A stretch of DNA of 5,298 bases from Acidimicrobiia bacterium (GTDB lineage Bacteria; Actinomycetota; Acidimicrobiia; IMCC26256; JAENVU01): the NCBI GenBank assembly GCA_025357995.1, contig JANYLF010000037.1:1-5298 (forward strand), in the 5' to 3' direction. Shown in pieces: positions 1 through 4,453 of this stretch. Position 1 is the first letter of the stretch. Every line of letters starts with the position of its first letter. The position numbers and the translations under genes are program-made. The notes under the pieces were generated by a model, which was not told where the DNA came from, ran no database searches, and worked only from the letters and a program-made list of their open reading frames with translations.

Positions 1-210
1 GCGCTCCTCCGCATCGCCGACGGTCTCGACCGCGGTCGTAAGCAGGTAGTCACCAGCGTACACGCGCGCATCGGACCGGAGCTCGTCTTGCTCCACATCC
101 GTGCCGGCGGCGACCCCGAACTCGAACTCTGGGGTGCGCGCCGCAAGCGCGAACTCTTCGAGCGCGTCTTCAGCCGCGAGGTCGAGTTCACCGCCCACCC
201 CGCGGGCTGA
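1..210 (+). CDS. Exopolyphosphatase / GppA-type phosphatase, C-terminal end (partial)
   Basis: Frame 1 is open from the left edge to a TGA at 208-210 and gives 69 residues; the 5' part lies outside the window. The fragment opens with ALLRIADGLDRGR, followed by a short beta-rich stretch and a final helix around WGARRKRELFERVF. This matches the C-terminal, HD-like accessory region of long-form Ppx/GppA proteins, where an LLR-(I/V)-AD-x-LDR helix is typical. Members of the family remove terminal phosphate from inorganic polyphosphate or convert pppGpp to ppGpp in the cytoplasm. The catalytic ASKHA domain is not in the window, so the substrate cannot be chosen. The gene converges on the tetR gene with 21 bp between the stop codons and looks unrelated to the catabolic genes further right. 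Family assignment rests on this tail alone. Confidence 0.72.
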   Translation, partial: ALLRIADGLDRGRKQVVTSVHARIGPELVLLHIRAGGDPELELWGARRKRELFERVFSREVEFTAHPAG

Positions 211-217
211 GGTCCGC
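202..217 (+). terminator. Possible terminator hairpin at the end of the Ppx-like gene
   Basis: GCGGGC (202-207) can pair with GTCCGC (212-217) around a TGAG loop that includes the stop codon: six pairs, one of them G-U. A moderately T-rich stretch (CTTCTATTT, 229-237) follows after about a dozen bases rather than directly, so it is not a canonical intrinsic terminator. The position between two convergent genes is the main argument for it. Confidence 0.25.
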
Positions 218-231
218 TAGGCCTACTGCTT

Positions 232-855
232 CTATTTCCCAGTGGCGGTGTGGTGGAGGATGCGAGCGGTCGTCTCCACCACATCAGCACGCGACGTTCC
301 GTAGGCCTCGAGGTCGGTGTGGAACGCGGCCATGCGCTCGAGCATCGACACCATCGCGGCCCCCGCGGCGTACGGGGCGAGCCCAGAGTCCCTCCGCAAT
401 GCGACCTTCGCGCCGATACCCTCCGTGAGTCGACTGAGCGAGTCGTTTCGGACTCGCCGAAATCGTTCGTCGCCTTCCTGGGCGGCGAGATTCCGCGTAC
501 GGAGCACCGCTCGATGCTCGTCCCAGTTGGTGATGAAGTCCTCGACGAGCCGACGAGCGAACGCGAGCCCATCGGGTTGATTCCAATCCTCCGCGAGGAG
601 ACCGGCGAGCGACGACGTTTCTTCGCCCACCGCGATCGAGAGCGCAAGCACCGCGGCCTCAACGTCGGGAAAGTATTGATAGAAGGTCGCAGGCGAGAGA
701 TCGACGGCGCGCGCGATGTCGACCACGCGCAACTCCCGCAAGCCGTTGTCTTCCAGTAGCCGCGCGGTCGCGTCGAGCAAACGACCGCGCGTCTGTGCAC
801 CGCGCCTTCCGAGCGACCGGCCATCGAGCGCCACCGACTTGACCGGCTCAGACAT
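232..855 (-). CDS. TetR/AcrR-family transcriptional regulator
   Basis: A 207-residue protein, normal TetR length. The N-terminal DNA-binding domain spans about residues 20-66: helix 1 is TRGRLLDATARLLEDNG (22-38), and the helix-turn-helix runs about 43-62 and ends in the family signature LSPATFYQYFPD (53-64). The remaining C-terminal part is helical and variable, as expected for the ligand-binding and dimerisation domain, so the inducer cannot be read from it. The ATG at 853-855 overlaps the end of the upstream DUF35 gene by 8 nt (ATGTCTGA); no strong ribosome-binding site precedes it, which suggests translational coupling. Being the last gene of the thiolase-DUF35 operon, it would be made together with the enzymes and probably represses their promoter, with an acyl-CoA or pathway intermediate as a plausible effector. 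Family assignment is firm; target and ligand are inferred. Confidence 0.93.
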   Translation of the reverse strand: MSEPVKSVALDGRSLGRRGAQTRGRLLDATARLLEDNGLRELRVVDIARAVDLSPATFYQYFPDVEAAVLALSIAVGEETSSLAGLLAEDWNQPDGLAFARRLVEDFITNWDEHRAVLRTRNLAAQEGDERFRRVRNDSLSRLTEGIGAKVALRRDSGLAPYAAGAAMVSMLERMAAFHTDLEAYGTSRADVVETTARILHHTATGK

Positions 856-1279
856 CAGTCACGAACTCTACGAACGACACTTCCTCACTCGCGGGTTGGA
901 AGGCGGCTCGCACCCGGATCCCGATCGCGGCATCCTCGGGCGCGAGCGTGGGCATCTGCGCGATGAACCGCGCGCCGGGTTCTTCGAGATCCACGAGTGC
1001 GACGACGAACGGAACTTGCTCGTTGAACGGCGGAATCCCTTGCTGGCGGATCACGGTGTAGGAGTGCACGGTCCCGAGCCCCGAGGCAGTGATCCACTCA
1101 AGATCGTCGGACCCGCAATGCGGGCATGCCATGCGCGGGTAGTGATGGTGCAGGCCACACGCACGGCACCGTTGCACGCGCAGCTCATCGCGCACCGTCC
1201 CCGCGAAGAACTCCGCCGCCTCCGGGGAGATGCGCGGGATGAGGTACTTCGGAACTTCGCTCACCGTATCCCCACTCAT
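848..1279 (-). CDS. DUF35 zinc-ribbon / OB-fold protein, thiolase partner (ChsH2-C-terminal-like)
   Basis: A 143-residue single-domain DUF35 protein. Residues about 23-62 form the rubredoxin-like zinc ribbon, with four cysteines as C38-x2-C41 and C52-x2-C55 around HHHYPRMACPHC, the usual (Y/F)PR-x-x-CPxC signature. Residues about 63-143 form the OB-fold; GLGTVHSYTVI (67-77) and the PFVVALVDLEE strand (90-100) are typical. DUF35 proteins bind a thiolase-fold enzyme and help position acyl-CoA; the DUF35 part of ChsH2 is needed for Ltp2 retro-aldolase activity in steroid side-chain degradation. Here the adjacent upstream gene is such a thiolase, its stop overlapping this ATG (ATGA, 1276-1279), which supports a stoichiometric complex. 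A GGAG element on the minus strand (1285-1288) lies 5 nt before the start. There is no fused MaoC domain, so it is not a full ChsH2. Partner assignment is by context. Confidence 0.9.
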   Translation of the reverse strand: MSGDTVSEVPKYLIPRISPEAAEFFAGTVRDELRVQRCRACGLHHHYPRMACPHCGSDDLEWITASGLGTVHSYTVIRQQGIPPFNEQVPFVVALVDLEEPGARFIAQMPTLAPEDAAIGIRVRAAFQPASEEVSFVEFVTDV

Positions 1280-2439
1280 GCCGGCTCCGTTCCGAGGACC
1301 ACGGTGCCCATCGTGCTCAGCCAGCCGCCGCTGCCGTGCGCGACCGCAATCTCCGCGCCGTCCACCTGACTGTCGCCGGCTTCACCACGCAGTTGGCGCG
1401 TTGCCTCGCACAAGAGGAAGAGCCCGCGCATCCCCGGATGGGTGGCAGAGAGTCCGCCGCCGTCGGTATTCGTGGGCAACGCGCCTCCAAGGCCCAGCGC
1501 ACCCGACGCCACGAACGGGCCGCCCTCCCCCTTCGGCGCGAAGCCAAGGTCTTCGAGACATACGAGCACGGTGTAGGTGAACGAGTCGTACATCTGGAAC
1601 GTGTCGACGTCGGCCGCGGTGATCCCAGCTTCCGCGAACGCCTTGGGACCGGTGACGGCGCCCGCGGTCACAGTGAGATCCGGCATGGCCTGAATCGAAT
1701 GATGCGTCATCCCCGCGGCCGCACCGCGCACGTAGACCATCGGCCGTCCGAGCTCGCGCGCGCGGTCTTCGGTCGTAAGGATGATCGCGCAACCACCGTC
1801 GGAGATCACGCAACTGTCGAGCTTGTGGAGTGGATCAGCGACGAGCTTGGAGCTCAAGACGTCGTCGATCGTGATCGGATCGCGGTACATCGCGTGCGGA
1901 TTGCGTGCCGCGTGTTCGCGCGTCTGCACCGAGATCGACGCGAGCTGTTCGCTCGTGGTCCCGTACTGATGCATATGTCGCTGGGCCGCCATTGCGTACG
2001 CGCCGATCAGGGTGAGCCCGGTCGGGAACTCCCAGCTCATCGGGTACGGCATCGCGGCCGCACCCCCACCACCGGCTCGACCAGTACCCAGCGAACGACC
2101 GGCCGCCGAGAGCTCGTTGTTGCCGTAGACAATTGCGACGGTGTCGACGTCGCCGGCCTGGATCGCCCGGTATGCATGCAAGGCATGGAACTCGAAACTC
2201 GAACCACCACAACTCGTCGAGTCGAGCCAGTGCGGCCGCAGTCCGAGGTATTCCGCCAGCTGCACCTCATGCATACCGCCGTACCCGGCCGACGCGAGCC
2301 CGTCGATGTCGTCCTTCTTCAGGCCCGAGTCCGCGACCGCGCGCCCGAAGGCCTGGGCCTGGAGCATGAGCGCGCTCAACTCCGGCGTCTTCGGCCCGTC
2401 GGCCAACCCCACGCCTACAACACACACTCGACGGTCCAC
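1276..2439 (-). CDS. Thiolase-fold enzyme of the lipid-transfer (SCP-x / Ltp2) type
   Basis: Taking the GTG at 2437-2439 as start gives 387 residues, normal for SCP-x/Ltp thiolases, beginning DRRVCVVGVG, the usual first strand. Other GTG starts are at 2464-2466 and 2425-2427. An upstream ATG at 2577 would add 46 arginine-rich residues lying over the divergent gene and is unlikely. Visible motifs are the nucleophile loop STSCGGSS (Cys77), QMYDSF (Tyr284-Phe287), a glycine-rich NTDGGG segment followed by ATHPGM (His334), and the C-terminal HGSGG (368-372). The second thiolase cysteine, expected at that last motif, is Ser370. Family members cleave or form C-C bonds in acyl-CoAs, either by thiolysis or, in Ltp2, by retro-aldol cleavage to an aldehyde or ketone plus an acyl-CoA. 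First gene of an operon with its DUF35 partner. Thiolase versus aldolase activity cannot be decided here. Confidence 0.88.
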   Translation of the reverse strand: MDRRVCVVGVGLADGPKTPELSALMLQAQAFGRAVADSGLKKDDIDGLASAGYGGMHEVQLAEYLGLRPHWLDSTSCGGSSFEFHALHAYRAIQAGDVDTVAIVYGNNELSAAGRSLGTGRAGGGGAAAMPYPMSWEFPTGLTLIGAYAMAAQRHMHQYGTTSEQLASISVQTREHAARNPHAMYRDPITIDDVLSSKLVADPLHKLDSCVISDGGCAIILTTEDRARELGRPMVYVRGAAAGMTHHSIQAMPDLTVTAGAVTGPKAFAEAGITAADVDTFQMYDSFTYTVLVCLEDLGFAPKGEGGPFVASGALGLGGALPTNTDGGGLSATHPGMRGLFLLCEATRQLRGEAGDSQVDGAEIAVAHGSGGWLSTMGTVVLGTEPA

Positions 2440-2492
2440 GGCGGCCGACGTTACCCAACCTCGCACGATGGCGTTGTGAGAACATCGCCGCC
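2440..2492. promoter_or_regulatory. Short divergent promoter region between the thiolase and the ThDP-enzyme-like gene
   Basis: Only 53 bp separate the chosen starts of the two divergent genes (26 bp if the thiolase starts at 2466). Both promoters must lie here or inside the opposite gene, so leaders are very short or absent. No clear -10/-35 pair is visible and no strong ribosome-binding site precedes either start. GTTGTGAGAAC at 2473-2483 is an imperfect palindrome (4 of 5 pairs match), a weak operator candidate for the TetR protein encoded at the end of the minus operon. Position is firm; individual sites are uncertain. Confidence 0.4.
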
Positions 2493-3428
2493 ATGCTCTC
2501 GGAACTCCTACGACCGCTCGCGCCCGACCTCGCGGCGCGCTTCGCCGACGTCCCCGAACCGCAGACGCTTCGACCAATCGGGGAGATCGGTACCGGCACG
2601 GCGTTCATCGTCCTGGGCGACACCCTGCCGTTCACCCCCGACCTCATCGCCGACCCGACCGAACGAGTCGCGATGCTCGTCGGTCCCGGCGCGCTCTCGG
2701 ACCTCGCGGGTGTGCACCGGGTCGCACACGAGCTCGGCGCGCCGGTGGCGAACACCTGGGGAGCGAAGGGCATCTACCCGTGGAACGACGGACATCACAT
2801 GGGCACGTGCGGTCTGCAACGCGACGACTTCGTCCTGCTGGGACTCGGAGGTTTCGACCTCGTCCTCGCAATCGGCATGGACCCGGCCGAAGCACCCGAC
2901 GAGCGGCTCGGCTTCGCGCGTGTCGTCCACTTCCGCGGAAGTCTTATGCGGCTCCCGGTGCCAGGTGCACCGCGTCCGCTCGCACCGGCGATCACCGAGC
3001 TCTACACACGCATTGCGGCGATCGCTCAGCCGGGATATGTCGATGATTCGTATCCCCGCCATCCGGCTCGCGCGGTGATGGACCTGAAGCAATCCCTCGG
3101 CCCGGCGACTCGCGTGACCGCGCAACCCGGACTCGCCGGCCTCTGGATCGCCCGCACGTTCCCCACTGACCGCATGGGCAGCGTGATCGTGCCGTCCTAC
3201 GACCGCCCCGGCATCGGCGCCGCGGTCGGTTTGGTCTCGGCCGCGCAAGGAACCGACACCGTGTGCGTCGTCCAGGGTCCGGTCGACGACATCACCCGAG
3301 AGATCATGGACGTTGCCGTACGCCGCGAACTCCCCGTGCGACTCGAAGTGTGGGAAGACGACATCGACTGGTCGCGCACCGAGGATCTCATCGGGGCCGC
3401 CGGCCCCGTCGTAGCGTGGACGACGTGA
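2493..3428 (+). CDS. Reduced ThDP-enzyme-like protein (acetolactate-synthase-family central and C-terminal regions)
   Basis: A 311-residue protein from ATG 2493; no nearby in-frame alternative start and no clear ribosome-binding site. Residues about 55-150 resemble the central DHS-like domain of thiamine-diphosphate enzymes: MLVGPGALSDL (61-71), HELGAPVANTWGAKG (79-93), GHHMGTCGLQ (100-109) and FDLVLAIGMDP (121-131). Residues about 190-290 recall the PP domain: LWIARTFP (217-224), RPGIGAAVGLVSAA (238-251), and a strand then helix then strand with RELPVRLEVWEDD (277-289), where normal enzymes read AxxxxLPVxxVVxNN. The Mg-ThDP motif GDG-x(about 25)-N is not recognisable: the GDG position reads GPVDD (262-266) and the final N is D. 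The N-terminal PYR domain with its catalytic glutamate seems absent; full enzymes have about 550 residues. It may therefore not bind ThDP. No signal peptide or membrane segment. A nucleotide- or CoA-binding or structural role is possible; the assignment is by eye. Confidence 0.6.
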   Translation: MLSELLRPLAPDLAARFADVPEPQTLRPIGEIGTGTAFIVLGDTLPFTPDLIADPTERVAMLVGPGALSDLAGVHRVAHELGAPVANTWGAKGIYPWNDGHHMGTCGLQRDDFVLLGLGGFDLVLAIGMDPAEAPDERLGFARVVHFRGSLMRLPVPGAPRPLAPAITELYTRIAAIAQPGYVDDSYPRHPARAVMDLKQSLGPATRVTAQPGLAGLWIARTFPTDRMGSVIVPSYDRPGIGAAVGLVSAAQGTDTVCVVQGPVDDITREIMDVAVRRELPVRLEVWEDDIDWSRTEDLIGAAGPVVAWTT

Positions 3429-3502
3429 GCGAGGCACCGACACATCACCGCGTCCGCATCGCCGGCCGAGCGGGGCCCGACCGGCCCAGCCCGAAGGGCG
3501 GT
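3429..3502 (+). other. Intergenic spacer with short GC-rich hairpins
   Basis: This gap before the SDR gene holds no gene. It contains small GC-rich inverted repeats: GGGCC/GGCCC (3473-3477 with 3483-3487) and GCCC-GAA-GGGC (3489-3499). Neither is followed by a T tract, so neither is a convincing terminator, and transcription from the upstream gene may run through. AGCCCGAAG (3488-3496) and GAGGGAG (3503-3509) both recur in the next intergenic gap. Confidence 0.35.
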
Positions 3503-3509
3503 GAGGGAG
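3503..3509 (+). promoter_or_regulatory. Ribosome-binding site of the SDR gene
   Basis: GAGGGAG ends 4 nt before ATG 3514 but only 1 nt before the alternative GTG at 3511. The spacing favours the ATG as the true start. Confidence 0.6.
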
Positions 3510-3513
3510 AGTG

Positions 3514-4296
3514 ATGGAGCGAGACCCACGGATCGCGGCGATCACTGGGGCGTCGAGTGGCATCGGCCGGGCGGTCGCCGTCGGGCTCGGGCGCCTCGGT
3601 TGGTCCGTCGCCCTCGGCGGTCGCCGCGTCGACGCATTGGAGATCACCGCGGAGCTGGTCGCACTCGAAGGTGGCACGCCGTTCGCGCACCGGCTCGACG
3701 TCACGGATGCCGAGTCCATCGACGAATTCTTCGCCGCGTCAGAACGCGCACTCGGAACCGTCGACGCGCTCGTGAACAACGCCGGGATCGCGGTGCCGGG
3801 GTTGCTCGTCGACACCGACCCTGCCAATCTCGCACGGGAGGTCGAGACGAACTTGCTCGGGCCCTTGCTGTGTACTCGCCGGGCGCTGCGATCGATGATC
3901 GAAGTCGGACGCGGCGACGTCGTGTTCGTGTCCTCCGACGCCGCTCGCGCGCCGCGCCCAGGCATGATCGGCTACAGCGCGAGCAAAGCTGCGCTGGAAA
4001 CCGTGGCGCGCGTCGTCGACATGGAAACGGAGGGTCGCGGTATCCGCACCACGGTCATCCGGGTGGGCCCCACCCTCACCGACTTCGCGGGCGAATGGAC
4101 GCCGGGGACGTTCGAGCACCTCGTCGATCTCTGGCCCCGGTTCGGGCTGCAACGCCATTTCAACACCATGAACCCCGAAGACATCGCGAACGTCGTGATC
4201 CACGCGCTCACCGCGCCGGCCCACGCCCGCATCGACACCATCGAGGTCCAACCCGTGGCACCTGTCGAACCGTTTGCACCACCCGTCGATCCCTGA
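3514..4296 (+). CDS. Classical short-chain dehydrogenase/reductase (SDR)
   Basis: A 260-residue protein from ATG 3514; a GTG directly in front (3511) is a poorer start because the ribosome-binding site would be too close. All classical SDR motifs are present: the Rossmann TGASSGIG (11-18), D62 after the third strand, NNAG (88-91), N113, catalytic Ser141 (VSSD) and Y154-x3-K158 (YSASK). It should be a catalytically competent NAD(P)-dependent alcohol dehydrogenase or ketoreductase in the cytoplasm. The arginines in GGRR (35-38) at the end of the second strand suggest NADP(H), an inference only. The C-terminus ends in a proline-rich tail (PVAPVEPFAPPVDP) of unclear role. It lies 85 bp after the ThDP-like gene on the same strand and may share its transcript. 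Next to an acyl-CoA thiolase/aldolase pair, it could act on the hydroxyl, ketone or aldehyde of the same pathway; the substrate is unknown. Confidence 0.93.
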   Translation: MERDPRIAAITGASSGIGRAVAVGLGRLGWSVALGGRRVDALEITAELVALEGGTPFAHRLDVTDAESIDEFFAASERALGTVDALVNNAGIAVPGLLVDTDPANLAREVETNLLGPLLCTRRALRSMIEVGRGDVVFVSSDAARAPRPGMIGYSASKAALETVARVVDMETEGRGIRTTVIRVGPTLTDFAGEWTPGTFEHLVDLWPRFGLQRHFNTMNPEDIANVVIHALTAPAHARIDTIEVQPVAPVEPFAPPVDP

Positions 4297-4414
4297 GGCA
4301 GAGCTCGCGGAGCCCGAAGCGCCGTTGCTCGGCAGAGCAGGCGATACGACCGCGAGGGAGCGAGCTGACGAACTGCCACGAATCGGAGTGCGAGCGTACG
4401 AGCAATCAACTAGG

Positions 4415-4420
4415 TACCCT
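4415..4420 (+). promoter_or_regulatory. Possible -10 element (TACCCT) of the amidohydrolase promoter
   Basis: TACCCT fits the loose actinobacterial TAnnnT pattern and lies in the least GC-rich part of the gap, about 34 nt before the start codon. No convincing -35 hexamer is seen at the expected distance. It overlaps the left arm of the inverted repeat, which would suit repression by steric block. Confidence 0.25.
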
Positions 4421-4435
4421 GACGGCAACGTCAGG
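4418..4435. promoter_or_regulatory. Perfect inverted repeat CCTGACG-GCAA-CGTCAGG: operator candidate or leader hairpin
   Basis: Two perfectly complementary 7-nt arms (4418-4424 and 4429-4435) flank a GCAA spacer, 18 nt upstream of the amidohydrolase start and ahead of its ribosome-binding site. The size and symmetry fit an operator for a dimeric repressor such as a TetR- or MarR-family protein. As RNA the same bases form a hairpin with a GNRA-type tetraloop that leaves the ribosome-binding site free. No T tract follows and a gene begins at once, so it is not a terminator. The binding protein is unknown; the TetR encoded at 232-855 is one candidate. Confidence 0.55.
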
Positions 4436-4443
4436 TTCGACTC

Positions 4444-4448
4444 GGGAG
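4444..4448 (+). promoter_or_regulatory. Ribosome-binding site of the amidohydrolase gene
   Basis: GGGAG lies 5 nt before ATG 4454, good spacing, and selects this start over the in-frame ATG at 4469. Confidence 0.65.
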
Positions 4449-4453
4449 AAGCG

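Larger units (their letters stand above)
4297..4453 (+). other. 157-bp intergenic region before the amidohydrolase
   Basis: No open frame here looks like a gene. From left to right it holds a GC-rich stretch with the direct repeat GGCAGAGC (4297-4304 and 4331-4338), AGCCCGAAG (4311-4319) and GAGGGAGCGAG (4354-4364). A less GC-rich stretch (about 4400-4417) follows, then a perfect inverted repeat (4418-4435) and a ribosome-binding site (4444-4448). Its length, against the compact rest of the window, suggests that the amidohydrolase has its own promoter. Confidence 0.5.

Noticed and set aside
218..225. Palindrome TAGGCCTA between the convergent genes
   Set aside because: Eight bases is short enough to occur by chance and it has no adjoining T tract or conserved context.
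2430..2495. KstR or KstR2 steroid operator in the divergent promoter region
   Set aside because: Neither TnnAACnnGTTnnA nor AnCAAGnnCTTGnT can be found there, so steroid regulation by these proteins is not supported.
2440..2577. N-terminal extension of the thiolase to an ATG at 2577
   Set aside because: The extra 46 residues are arginine-rich, unlike the family, and would overlap the divergent gene; the conserved first strand begins just after the GTG at 2439.
1336..3078. Plus-strand open frame of 580 codons antisense to the thiolase and running into the ThDP-like gene
   Set aside because: Arginine- and threonine-rich, low-complexity translation with no domain; it covers two well-supported genes and is explained by high GC content.
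2508..3965. Minus-strand open frame of 485 codons antisense to the ThDP-like gene and the SDR
   Set aside because: No recognisable motif, and it runs opposite genes with clear family signatures.
4297..4338. Direct repeat GGCAGAGC (4297-4304, 4331-4338) as an attachment site or transposon scar
   Set aside because: Only 8 bp, no mobile gene nearby, and no matching terminal inverted repeats.
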